From: Mesonia ostreae
Lineage (GTDB): Bacteria; Bacteroidota; Bacteroidia; Flavobacteriales; Flavobacteriaceae
DNA length: 64,000 nt
Direction of reading: 5' to 3'
Assembly (NCBI RefSeq): GCF_031845265.1
Contig: NZ_JAVRBG010000010.1
Location: 62,001-126,000, forward strand
Translations under genes and position numbers: made by a program
The notes under the pieces: model-generated
What the model saw: the letters and a program-made list of their open reading frames with translations, nothing else
What the model was told of the DNA's origin: nothing
The model's database searches: none
Shown here: piece by piece, positions 27,919 through 36,436 of the stretch
Layout: each line of letters starts with the position of its first letter
How positions within the stretch are numbered: position 1 is the stretch's first letter

Positions 27919-28404
27919 ATGAAAACACTTATTTTAGTAAGACACGGAAAATCCTCCTGGAAAGAGGATTTACCAGATCACGAACGTCCTCTTAAAAAAA
28001 GAGCGTTTAATGATGCAGATTTGGTAATTAAGGCCTTTAAGCTTCAGAATAATTATGAACCTTGCGTATTTTCTAGTAGCGCCGTAAGAGCACTTACCAC
28101 AGCCAAATTATTTAAAGAAGCTTTAAAAATTGAAGACGATAAATTTTCAGTAAAAAAAGAATTGTACACTTTTGAGGAAGGTGAGCTATTAAATTTTGTA
28201 AGAAATGCAGATGATTCAATTCAAAATTTAATGCTTTTCGGGCATAATCCTGCGATGACGAATCTTACAAATCAGTTAGGGGATGATATGATTAATAATT
28301 TGCCTACCACAGGTTTAGTGGTTTTGCAATTTGAAATAGATTCTTGGAAAGATATAAATAGCGGAAAAACATTAGTAAAACTTTTCCCGAAGATGTTTAG
28401 GTAA
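27919..28404 (+). CDS. SixA-like histidine phosphatase
   Basis: The 161-residue protein has the RHG catalytic motif LVRHGKSSWKED (Arg8, His9) and a second His in FGHNPAMTNL. SixA-type enzymes dephosphorylate phosphohistidine on ArcB or PTS proteins; the substrate here is unknown. Its stop overlaps the ppk1 start by one base (TAATG), so it is translationally coupled to polyphosphate kinase. Confidence 0.85.
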   Translation: MKTLILVRHGKSSWKEDLPDHERPLKKRAFNDADLVIKAFKLQNNYEPCVFSSSAVRALTTAKLFKEALKIEDDKFSVKKELYTFEEGELLNFVRNADDSIQNLMLFGHNPAMTNLTNQLGDDMINNLPTTGLVVLQFEIDSWKDINSGKTLVKLFPKMFR

Positions 28405-30476
28405 TGCTAGAGAAAAATAGGTATAACAATAGAGAAATCAGCTGGTTGCAATTTAATGCACGCGTATTGCAAGAAGCATCAGATGAAACGGTGCCATTAA
28501 TTGAGCGCTTGCGATTTCTCGGAATATTTTCTAACAATTTAGATGAATTTTTTAAAGTGCGTTATGCTACCGTAAAACGAATTGCCCAAGCAGGAAAAGG
28601 AGCAAAAAAAGCCCTTGGCGGAATTACAGCCAGCAAGCTCTTAAAACAAATTACCCAAATTGTTATCGATCAGCAATCGCAGAGTTTAGATATTTTGAGT
28701 AATATTCAGAATGAATTGCGAGAGCATGATATTTTTATTATCCGTGAAAACGAAGTAACAGAGCATCAAGCTCAATTTTTAAAAGATTATTTTCATAAAA
28801 AAGTAAGTCCGGCCTTAGTGACTTACTTATTGAATGATTTAGAAGAAATTCCGCGATTAAAAGATAGTTCTGCGTATTTAGCTATAAAAATGATTTTAAA
28901 TACGCCGCACAATGCTAAGGTAGATGAAAAACAATATATTCTTATAGAAATACCAAGAGGTATAGATCGATTTGTGGAAGTCCCTTCAGACGATGGGAAA
29001 GATTATATCATTATTCTAGACGACCTTATTCGGTATAATTTACAGAGCATCTTCAATATTTTTGATTATAAAAGTATTTCTGCGCATATGATTAAAATCA
29101 CTAGAGATGCTGAGTTGGATATGGCAGGTGATTTAAGTAAAAGTTACATAGAAAAACTCTTATCTAGTGTAAAAGACCGTATTGAAGGCCAACCTGTAAG
29201 ATTTGTCTACGACAAAAATATAGAACACGATACCTTACATTTTTTACTTTCAAAAATGGGTATTGATGATTCTGACAGTATTATTCCTGGTGGGCGTTAT
29301 CATAATCGTAGAGATTATATGAAATTTCCAAGTTTGGGAGCTAAAAATTTACTGTATAAAAAGTACAGCGCACTTCCAGTAAAAGGCTTGAGTATGCAAG
29401 GGAGTTTACTCCAAAAAATTAACGAAAAAGATTATTTACAATATACGCCGTACCATACCTTTTCTTATACCATTAGATTTTTAAGGGAGTCAGCTTTAGA
29501 TCCTAAAGTTCAAACGATTAAAATTACAATTTATCGTCTAGCGGAAATATCACATATCGCTAGTTCATTAATCAATGCGGTTAAAAATGGGAAGAGCGTT
29601 ACCGTTTCTATAGAGTTAAGAGCGCGTTTTGATGAAGCCAATAATATTCGTTATGCAGAGCAAATGCAGCAAGAAGGTGTAAAACTCATTTTTGGAGTTC
29701 CTGGTTTAAAAGTACATTGCAAAGCTTGTGTGATTGAGCGATTGGAAGATAAAAAACTCAAAAAATACGGTTTCATCAGTACAGGTAACTTTAATGAAAA
29801 TACAGCCAAAGTATATACAGATTATACTTTATTTACCGCAAATGCTTCCATTTTAAAGGAAGTAAATAAAGTGTTTGAATTCTTTGAGACGAATTATAAA
29901 GTCAACAAATATAAACACCTCATAGTTTCACCTCATTATTCTAGATCCAGTTTTGAAAGTTTAATCAATACTGAAATCAAGAACGCAAAACAAAATTTAC
30001 CTAGCGGAATTCAACTAAAATTAAACAGCCTTTCCGATTATAAATTGATAGATAAACTTTACCAAGCCAGCAGAGCAGGAGTAAAGATAAAATTAATAGT
30101 AAGAGGAATTTGTTGCTTGATCCCAGGAGTAGAGGGAATGAGTGAAAATATTGAAGCCATTAGCATCATCGATAAATACTTAGAGCATCCTAGACTTTTT
30201 ATTTTTGAAAATGCGGGAGATCGAAAAATTTATATTTCTTCGGCAGATTGGATGACGAGAAATGTGGACTATAGAGTAGAAATCTCTTGTCCAATTTATC
30301 AGCAAGATATACAAGAAGAATTGGTAAAAACCTTTGAGATTTGTTGGGATGATAACGTAAAAGCAAGATATTTTTCTCACGAATCAGAAAATACATACGT
30401 AAAAAACAATCTACCCAAATTGAGAAGTCAATTTGCTACCTATGATTATTATTTAGAAAATTTAGCCAAACAATAA
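28404..30476 (+). CDS. ppk1: Polyphosphate kinase 1
   Basis: The 690-residue enzyme reversibly makes polyphosphate from ATP. The N-terminal domain opens NREISWLQFNARVLQEA, the middle has the SLGAKNLLYKKYSALP segment, and the two C-terminal phospholipase-D-like domains hold the autophosphorylated His in KVHCKACVIER (His438), followed by the GFISTGNFNENTAKVYTDYT segment, and the second motif ending SADWMTRNVDYRVEI. The length is standard. Downstream lies a Ppx/GppA enzyme, forming a synthesis/degradation pair. Confidence 0.97.
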   Translation: MLEKNRYNNREISWLQFNARVLQEASDETVPLIERLRFLGIFSNNLDEFFKVRYATVKRIAQAGKGAKKALGGITASKLLKQITQIVIDQQSQSLDILSNIQNELREHDIFIIRENEVTEHQAQFLKDYFHKKVSPALVTYLLNDLEEIPRLKDSSAYLAIKMILNTPHNAKVDEKQYILIEIPRGIDRFVEVPSDDGKDYIIILDDLIRYNLQSIFNIFDYKSISAHMIKITRDAELDMAGDLSKSYIEKLLSSVKDRIEGQPVRFVYDKNIEHDTLHFLLSKMGIDDSDSIIPGGRYHNRRDYMKFPSLGAKNLLYKKYSALPVKGLSMQGSLLQKINEKDYLQYTPYHTFSYTIRFLRESALDPKVQTIKITIYRLAEISHIASSLINAVKNGKSVTVSIELRARFDEANNIRYAEQMQQEGVKLIFGVPGLKVHCKACVIERLEDKKLKKYGFISTGNFNENTAKVYTDYTLFTANASILKEVNKVFEFFETNYKVNKYKHLIVSPHYSRSSFESLINTEIKNAKQNLPSGIQLKLNSLSDYKLIDKLYQASRAGVKIKLIVRGICCLIPGVEGMSENIEAISIIDKYLEHPRLFIFENAGDRKIYISSADWMTRNVDYRVEISCPIYQQDIQEELVKTFEICWDDNVKARYFSHESENTYVKNNLPKLRSQFATYDYYLENLAKQ

Positions 30477-30490
30477 AAGCCAAAATATAC

Positions 30491-31396
30491 GTGTTAATTA
30501 TAAAAAAATACGCCGCTATAGATATCGGTTCTAATGCCGTTAGATTGTTAATCTCTACCATTACAGAACCCGAAGGTAAAGAGCCTACGTTTAAAAAAAC
30601 CTCTTTGGTGCGTGTGCCTGTGCGTTTGGGAAAAGATGTTTTTGTAGAAGGCAAAATATCTTCGTATAATATGCAGCGCATGCGAGATACGATGCAGGCC
30701 TTTAATTTATTAATGAAATCTCACCAAATAGAGCGTTATAAAGCTTGCGCTACTTCGGCAATGCGAGATGCGAGCAACGGTGAAGAGTTGGCAGAGTTGG
30801 TAAAAAAAGAGTCTAAAATTGATATTGAAATTATTGACGGTGAACACGAAGCGGCTATTATTGCTGCAACAGATTTGCATGCGTTAACACAAGGTGACAA
30901 GACCTATCTTTATGTAGATGTTGGAGGAGGTAGCACAGAGTTTACGCTTTACGCGGAAGGAAAAATTATTAGTTCTAAATCATTTAGATTAGGAACGGTG
31001 AGAATTCTTAATGATATCGTTGAGCCTAAATTATGGAAAGAAGTGGAAGATTGGGTAAAAACAGTCACTAAAAGTTATTCAAAGATTTCTCTAATTGGTT
31101 CTGGTGGAAACATCAATAATATTTTTAAAAGTAGCGGCCAAAAAATGGGCAAACCTTTGTCTTATTTTTATTTAAGCTCATATTATCAATTGCTTAATTC
31201 ATTGACCTATGAAGATAGAATATCTCAGCTCAACTTAAATACAGATAGAGCCGATGTAATTATCCCCGCCACCAAGATTTATCTTTCTGCGATGAAGTGG
31301 AGTAGATCAAGAAAAGTATATGTTCCTAAAATCGGACTTTCAGACGGGATTATTAAATCGCTTTACAAAGAAGAGAAAAATAAAGAAAAGCTTTAG
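30491..31396 (+). CDS. Exopolyphosphatase / Ppx-GppA phosphatase
   Basis: The 301-residue protein is in the ASKHA fold family: phosphate 1 motif AAIDIGSNAVRLLIS near the start and phosphate 2 motif VDVGGGSTEFTLY near residue 143. It should release phosphate from polyphosphate chains or convert pppGpp to ppGpp. The start is GTG at 30491, the only suitable start before AAIDIGSN, 14 bp after ppk1. It lacks the extra C-terminal HD-like domain of long E. coli PPX (about 500 residues), as in many Bacteroidota. The gene ends 3' to 3' against miaE, overlapping its end by 4 bp. Confidence 0.9.
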   Translation: MLIIKKYAAIDIGSNAVRLLISTITEPEGKEPTFKKTSLVRVPVRLGKDVFVEGKISSYNMQRMRDTMQAFNLLMKSHQIERYKACATSAMRDASNGEELAELVKKESKIDIEIIDGEHEAAIIAATDLHALTQGDKTYLYVDVGGGSTEFTLYAEGKIISSKSFRLGTVRILNDIVEPKLWKEVEDWVKTVTKSYSKISLIGSGGNINNIFKSSGQKMGKPLSYFYLSSYYQLLNSLTYEDRISQLNLNTDRADVIIPATKIYLSAMKWSRSRKVYVPKIGLSDGIIKSLYKEEKNKEKL

Positions 31397-31974
31397 CCGT
31401 GAATAGATTCTTTTTTGCTGAGGTCTTTCATGATTTCGGCTTCAAAATCTAATAAAGACTGCCATTTTTTATCTACCTCTTCACGATTGCCGTATTGGCG
31501 TGCAAAATTGAGAAACATAGTGTAATGATTGGCTTCACTTATCATGAGCTTTTTATAAAAAACGCGAAGGCCTTTATCTTCTAACTCTTCAGAAAGAAGT
31601 TTAAAGCGCTCACAGCTTCTGGCTTCAATTAGAGCGGCATACAATAGCCTGTGAACCATTTGGTCTATCCTACTTCCACCTTTAGGAAAAAAATTGATGA
31701 GCTGTAAAACATATTCATCTTTACGATCTCTACCCATTTCAAAGCCACGTTTTAAAAGCTCATCATGAACCATCTTAAAGTGACTCATTTCTTCTTGAAC
31801 CAAATCTACCATAGCTTGTGTAAGTGCTGTAAATTCTGGAAAGCTCACAATTAATGAAATGGCAGTAGAAGCTGCCTTTTGTTCGCAATAGGCGTGATCT
31901 ATAAGAATTTCTTTAAGATTTTTTTCTGCAATATTGACCCAACGAGGATCTGTAGGAAGTTTTAAACCAAGCAT
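31393..31974 (-). CDS. miaE: tRNA-(ms2io6A)-hydroxylase
   Basis: The 193-residue diiron ferritin-like protein hydroxylates the isopentenyl group of ms2i6A37 in tRNA. Ligand motifs are QEEMSHFKMVHDELLKRG and ISEANHYTMFL, with the MLGLKLPTDPRWVNIAEKNL start typical of the family. It overlaps the dnaX stop by one base (TAATG), showing translational coupling. Its 3' end converges on the Ppx/GppA gene. Confidence 0.94.
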   Translation of the reverse strand: MLGLKLPTDPRWVNIAEKNLKEILIDHAYCEQKAASTAISLIVSFPEFTALTQAMVDLVQEEMSHFKMVHDELLKRGFEMGRDRKDEYVLQLINFFPKGGSRIDQMVHRLLYAALIEARSCERFKLLSEELEDKGLRVFYKKLMISEANHYTMFLNFARQYGNREEVDKKWQSLLDFEAEIMKDLSKKESIHG

Positions 31975-33716
31975 TATTTTATATCTAAATCAAAGGTGGT
32001 ACGTAATTTTTCTAGCATCGGGTTTTTTTCTAGCATTTTATCAAACTTATCTCTTCCCGTAAAAACATATTTTTTTGCCATAGTTTCATTTACTTCAATC
32101 TCAATGTCTACGTAAGAATTGTTTAATCGCTTTCTTAAAAAATTAATGACAGGTCCTTTTGCTCTTTCCAGTTCTACTTTCATAGTAGCATTAGGCAAGC
32201 TAATTTTAAGGATTTTATCATGTAAAGTTGGCTTGTCTGTGGCTAAAATTGAAGCTAATATTTTTTGTCCTCTTTTCTGAAGTCTCGCAGTGTATTCATT
32301 CCAAGCGGCTAAAGCTTGATTTTCTGAAAACTTGTTGTCTAGCTTTACTTCTTCTTTATCGGTTTTATTCTTCTTTAGCGCTTCTATTTCTTTCTTACGC
32401 TGAATACTTTTTATAGAAAGACCTGAGGTTTTTTTCTTTGCGATTTTTTCTTCCGCGGAAGCGTTAAGAACAGAAGCTTGTTTTTCTTGTACGTGATGAT
32501 GCTTAGGTTGATTTCCCGCTGCAAACTCAGCGGGTTTTTCGTTATTGGTGGCATTTTTAGGATGCTCATTGGTTTCTATTACTTCTTTGGAGGCCGAAGT
32601 TATAGAAACAAAATTTTTGGCAGGAATTATAAAGTGCTTAGACTTTTTTTTTTCTCCATCAAAAGTGATGGAAGCCAATTGCATTAAGCAAAGTTCTACG
32701 AGAAGTCGCTGATTTTTACTAGCGCGATATTTTAAATCGCACGCATTGGCGAGCTCAATCGCATGCAATAGAAATTCTTGGGAAGCTTTTTGTGATTGCT
32801 CAAAATACTTGGTTTTGGTTTCTTCGCCTACCTCTAATAAAGCAATAGTGGCTTGATCTTTACAAACCAATAAATCTCTAAAATGGGACGCTAAACCGGC
32901 GATATAATGGTTGCCATCAAATCCTTTGGATAAAATTTCATTGAACTGCACCAAAAGCTCAGGAATTTTATTGTCTAAAATTGACTGGGTAGACGTAAAA
33001 TACACCTCATAATCCAATACATTTAGATTTTCTGTAACGGCTTCTCTTGTAAGTTTATTACCAGAAAAACTAACGACTCTATCGTAAATGGAAAGTGCAT
33101 CACGCATCGCACCATCTGCCTTTTGAGCAATAATGTGCAAGGCGTCATCTTCGGCTTCAACGCCTTCACTTTTTGCAATCTTAGCCAAATATTCTTTGGC
33201 ATCGGTCACGGTAATTCTCTTAAAGTCAAAAATTTGACATCTAGAAAGAATAGTGGGGATAATTTTATGCTTTTCTGTTGTGGCTAAAATAAAAATAGCG
33301 TGTTTTGGAGGCTCTTCTAACGTCTTTAAAAACGCATTAAAAGCTGCGGAAGAAAGCATATGAACCTCATCAATAATATATACTTTGTAAGAACCAACCT
33401 GCGGCGGAATCCTTACTTGATCTATTAAATTACGAATATCATCTACCGAGTTGTTGGAAGCGGCATCGAGCTCAAAAATATTAAAAGCGAAATCTTCTTC
33501 TTGCTGATTTTCTGTGGCTTGTTGGTTTATTCTTTTGGCTAAGATTCTAGCACAAGTTGTTTTTCCAACTCCGCGAGGTCCTGTAAAAAGAAGTGCTTGA
33601 GCAAGATGATTGTTTTTTATAGCATTCTCTAGCGTGTTGGTAATGGCTTTTTGGCCAACCACATCATCAAAAGTTTCGGGTCTATATTTTCGTGCAGATA
33701 CTATAAAATGTTCCAT
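31974..33716 (-). CDS. dnaX: DNA polymerase III subunit gamma/tau
   Basis: The 580-residue clamp-loader ATPase has Walker A TGPRGVGKTT (residues 45-54), Walker B IIDEVHML, and the sensor region SRCQIFDFKRI. Between Walker A and FELDAASNN, where the zinc cysteines of E. coli DnaX sit (CxxC pairs), this protein has INQQATENQQEEDFAF with no cysteine, so the zinc module is absent. The C-terminal third (from about residue 370) is low-complexity Lys/Glu/Ala-rich, then a folded tau-like end. It is transcribed toward miaE. Confidence 0.95.
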   Translation of the reverse strand: MEHFIVSARKYRPETFDDVVGQKAITNTLENAIKNNHLAQALLFTGPRGVGKTTCARILAKRINQQATENQQEEDFAFNIFELDAASNNSVDDIRNLIDQVRIPPQVGSYKVYIIDEVHMLSSAAFNAFLKTLEEPPKHAIFILATTEKHKIIPTILSRCQIFDFKRITVTDAKEYLAKIAKSEGVEAEDDALHIIAQKADGAMRDALSIYDRVVSFSGNKLTREAVTENLNVLDYEVYFTSTQSILDNKIPELLVQFNEILSKGFDGNHYIAGLASHFRDLLVCKDQATIALLEVGEETKTKYFEQSQKASQEFLLHAIELANACDLKYRASKNQRLLVELCLMQLASITFDGEKKKSKHFIIPAKNFVSITSASKEVIETNEHPKNATNNEKPAEFAAGNQPKHHHVQEKQASVLNASAEEKIAKKKTSGLSIKSIQRKKEIEALKKNKTDKEEVKLDNKFSENQALAAWNEYTARLQKRGQKILASILATDKPTLHDKILKISLPNATMKVELERAKGPVINFLRKRLNNSYVDIEIEVNETMAKKYVFTGRDKFDKMLEKNPMLEKLRTTFDLDIK

Positions 33717-33808
33717 CGTTCACAAAGATAGAAATAGGTGTCTTATTTTGCTTTATAGAAAGCTAATTTTTTATCATAGTTATTCACAATCGGTATCTTT
33801 GAAAAAAC

Positions 33809-33816
33809 TATATTTG
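33809..33816 (+). promoter_or_regulatory. -7 promoter element of rnpB (TATATTTG)
   Basis: TATATTTG matches TAnnTTTG and ends 5 nt before the inferred 5' end of the RNase P RNA, the spacing expected for a -7 box. Confidence 0.55.
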
Positions 33817-33820
33817 CGTT

Positions 33821-34132
33821 GAAAGCAGACCGCCTTATCGCTCTAATTTTTTTTGGAGAGGAAAGTCCGGACACCACAGAGAAGCATAGCGGCTAACAGC
33901 CGCCAATACCAAACTTGTTTTGGGATTAGGACAAGTGCAGCAGAAAGAATGTACAGGTAATGCTGTAGTGAAACCAGGTAAACTCTATGCGGTGCAATGT
34001 CATGTAAACCAATGTTTGAGGGTTCTCGCCCGATGTTGGAGGGTAGGCAGCTAGAGGTTTTTGGCAACAAAAACCCCAGATAAATGATAAGGGCCTTTTT
34101 TTAGGTACAGAATCCGGCTTATAGGTCTGCTT
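33821..34132 (+). ncRNA. rnpB: RNase P RNA (catalytic subunit)
   Basis: The RNA of about 312 nt starts AAGCAGACC, which pairs with GGTCTGCTT at its 3' end (P1 helix). It contains the conserved GAGGAAAGTCCGG of the P4/CR-I region near 33857-33869 and an ACAGAATCCGGCTTAT-type CR-V/P4 strand near 34108-34122, with AGAAAGAATGTACAGG-like joining sequence between. The 3' end runs into a T7 stretch that may also terminate it. RNase P matures tRNA 5' ends. It sits between dnaX and rsmD. Confidence 0.95.
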
Positions 34133-34335
34133 TTTTTCTTTTTAAATTCTTTCGATACAGTTGGTCTCTGGTTTTCTTTTCTTTTTTGAGTTGGAAGATA
34201 GAACTAGAGCATAGAAAATAGATTCTAGAACCTAGACTTCATTATCAAATTATGACATTTTCAAATTAACAAATTAACAGTGTAGGGCTTCGATACAATT
34301 TTCTCTTGAAAATCACTCCGCTAGCCGGATGGTTT

Positions 34336-34875
34336 TTATTTAGAAAAGAAAGAAAATACAGAACCTCCATAACGTCTATCTTCCGTAAAGTTAGGATGGT
34401 CTTTTAAATTACCCGTATGTTTAGAATGTTCTACAATTAAAACGCCATCTTCTTCTAGAAAATCATTGTTAATAACGAGATCTACAATTTTTGCAAATTG
34501 CTCATCCGAGAAATCGTAAGGAGGGTCAGCGAAAATAAGATCAAACTTAAGGTTGACTTTTTCTAAATATTTAAACACTTCACTTTTAATGACAGCGATA
34601 GAAGCTTCTAATTCTTCGGAAGTTTCTTTGATAAATTTTACACATCCGTAGTGTTGGTCTACTACCGTAATATTTTTGGTTCCTCTAGAGATAAACTCGT
34701 AAGTGATGTTTCCGGAGCCGGAGAATAAATCGAGTACAGAAATATCGCTAAAATGAATCCTATTGTTTAAAATATTAAACAGACCTTCTTTGGCGATGTC
34801 TGTGGTAGGACGAATAGGTAGCTTTTTGGGAGCCATTATTCTTTTACTCTTATATTTTCCGGAGATGATGCGCAT
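34336..34875 (-). CDS. rsmD: 16S rRNA (guanine966-N2)-methyltransferase
   Basis: The 179-residue methyltransferase starts MRIISGKYKSKRI and has the SAM-binding motif VLDLFSGSGNITYE and the catalytic DPPYDFS. It methylates G966 in helix 31 of 16S rRNA. Its start shares one base with the stop of the DUF3822 gene, so they are coupled. The preceding gap (34133-34335) contains low-complexity T/A-rich sequence and no gene I can identify. Confidence 0.95.
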   Translation of the reverse strand: MRIISGKYKSKRIMAPKKLPIRPTTDIAKEGLFNILNNRIHFSDISVLDLFSGSGNITYEFISRGTKNITVVDQHYGCVKFIKETSEELEASIAVIKSEVFKYLEKVNLKFDLIFADPPYDFSDEQFAKIVDLVINNDFLEEDGVLIVEHSKHTGNLKDHPNFTEDRRYGGSVFSFFSK

Positions 34876-35690
34876 TAAAATTGACTTAAAATGAGGTGGT
34901 GAAGTTGAGTATTTGCTGTAATATTTTCAGATAAGTAAATAGAAGTCGTATCTATTTTAAGCAAATCTAGATATTTAATATAAGTAGATAACATGTGATA
35001 GTTGCTGTCTTCTTTTTCGATATGTCCAAAAACCAAGATAGGAATTTCAAGAGGATCTAATTCCAATTGTTCTAGCACAAACAACACATAATAAATAAAA
35101 TCTTCTTTGGTTTGGTAGTTAAAGCTATTGGCTAATTGTAATTCGCCTTCTTTAAAGAATATCATATGAAAATGAGTGGGATGCACGTGTAGTAAAACTC
35201 GAGTCTTAAGATCTCGTTTTTTTACAAACTCAATGAGACTAGAAGTAATGTGTTTAAAAGAAAACTCCCCAAATTTTTCGAATAAGTAATTATTGATATT
35301 CGTGTAAGGAATGTAGACGTTTTTGGCTTTTATGGCTTCCACATCATCAAAGGTGACGTAATCTGTAGCTAATATTTTAATGTTGAATTTTAAATAATCT
35401 GTGAGGTTTTCTTCCGTAAAGAATGCATCAGGAACGAGGGTATTTAAAGTATTAGAATATATTACTTCCAATTCATCTACAGCTTCCTCCTTGCTAAAAG
35501 CCTGTTCTATCCCAAGCTTTATTTCTTTAAGAAGGTTCTCTGGAGTTTGTTGAGATAAGAAAGTTTTATGCTTTAAATCTTCCACTTTATGGCTCTCCTT
35601 GTTACCTGTACAAAAAGAAAATCCATCCTGAGCAATCAGGATGGATAACTTATTTTTAGTAGGTTCTATATTATTGGTCGTTAGCTCCAT
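34875..35690 (-). CDS. DUF3822-family protein
   Basis: The 271-residue protein has an ASKHA-like two-domain layout (repeated patterns NKLSILIAQDGFSFC and LKTRVLLHVHPTHFHMIFFKEGELQLANSF). DUF3822 proteins are found upstream of rsmD throughout Bacteroidota but have no assigned activity. The start is ATG 35690 (MELTTNN), not the longer ORF start at 35711, because this shortens the overlap with the upstream gene to 20 bp. It is probably cotranscribed with rsmD. Confidence 0.85.
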   Translation of the reverse strand: MELTTNNIEPTKNKLSILIAQDGFSFCTGNKESHKVEDLKHKTFLSQQTPENLLKEIKLGIEQAFSKEEAVDELEVIYSNTLNTLVPDAFFTEENLTDYLKFNIKILATDYVTFDDVEAIKAKNVYIPYTNINNYLFEKFGEFSFKHITSSLIEFVKKRDLKTRVLLHVHPTHFHMIFFKEGELQLANSFNYQTKEDFIYYVLFVLEQLELDPLEIPILVFGHIEKEDSNYHMLSTYIKYLDLLKIDTTSIYLSENITANTQLHHLILSQF

Positions 35691-36324
35691 AAACTTGTGG
35701 CCAGTTACCATTGGTATTGATCTCTGTCATGGAACCAATTTTAATATATTTTCCATTTACACCATCAACAGAAATCACTTGCTTCTCTTGCATGATTAAA
35801 TCTTTATCTAAATCTTGTAAAATTGCATCTTTAGAAACCTTTACTTCAAATACAGGAATCTCTGTATTGTTCTTAGTGATCTTACCGTTCTCAATCTCAA
35901 ACTTCGCTTTTTTATTGGTTGTAGGAACGTACATCATATCTTTATAACGCTTAGAGTTTTTAAAGATAGAATCTTTTACAGCTACTGTACCAATAGTATC
36001 AATGATGGTTTTACTCATATATTGGTCTACATTATATGTTTTCTTGTATTCTTCATCTAAAACTGTAGTATCTCTACGTTGCGTAACGGTAAACTCTGCC
36101 GTATCTACAAATGTAATTAGGTTATTAAAGTTTCCTGCAAAAGTTCCCGTTACTTGTTTGTGTGCAAGTTGAGCTTTTCTAATATCCTTTAGTCGATCAA
36201 TTACTTTTTGGTAACGGACTTCTTTGGTCTTATTAAACTCTATGGGTTCATAAACTGCGTTAAAAGTTAAATATCCTAAAACACCAATAACAATCCAAAG
36301 TAGTAATTGAATTACAAGTTTCAT
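35671..36324 (-). CDS. Membrane-anchored hypothetical protein
   Basis: The 217-residue protein has one N-terminal transmembrane helix (MKLVIQLLLWIVIGVLGYLTF) followed by a large soluble part, with EVRYQKVIDRLKDIRKAQLAHKQ forming a long helix and beta-rich remainder. This resembles pseudopilin architecture (N-terminal helix continuing into a helical rod and then a strand-rich head), but no prepilin cleavage site is visible. It overlaps the DUF3822 gene and is conserved in this position in Bacteroidota. The function is unknown. Confidence 0.8.
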   Translation of the reverse strand: MKLVIQLLLWIVIGVLGYLTFNAVYEPIEFNKTKEVRYQKVIDRLKDIRKAQLAHKQVTGTFAGNFNNLITFVDTAEFTVTQRRDTTVLDEEYKKTYNVDQYMSKTIIDTIGTVAVKDSIFKNSKRYKDMMYVPTTNKKAKFEIENGKITKNNTEIPVFEVKVSKDAILQDLDKDLIMQEKQVISVDGVNGKYIKIGSMTEINTNGNWPQVYGANDQ

Positions 36325-36390
36325 AGTTTCAAATTTATGATTTATAGTATCTACGCAAATCTACAATTTTTTTTTGTTCGTAAAAGTTTC

Positions 36391-36418
36391 CAAAGATAAA
36401 AATGCGTCTTTATATTTG
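36391..36418. promoter_or_regulatory. Divergent -7 elements before the helicase and membrane-protein genes
   Basis: TATCTTTG on the minus strand (36391-36398) and TATATTTG on the plus strand (36411-36418) fit TAnnTTTG. The plus box ends 18 bp before the helicase ATG. -33 boxes are not clear for either. Confidence 0.45.
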
Positions 36419-36436
36419 ATTTTATATTTCTAAGCT

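Noticed and set aside
33843..34070. A 75-codon minus-strand open frame
   Set aside because: It lies inside the RNase P RNA gene, which explains the sequence fully.
34133..34335. Possible second RNA or gene after RNase P RNA
   Set aside because: Only T- and A-rich, low-complexity sequence is present, with no conserved RNA pattern.
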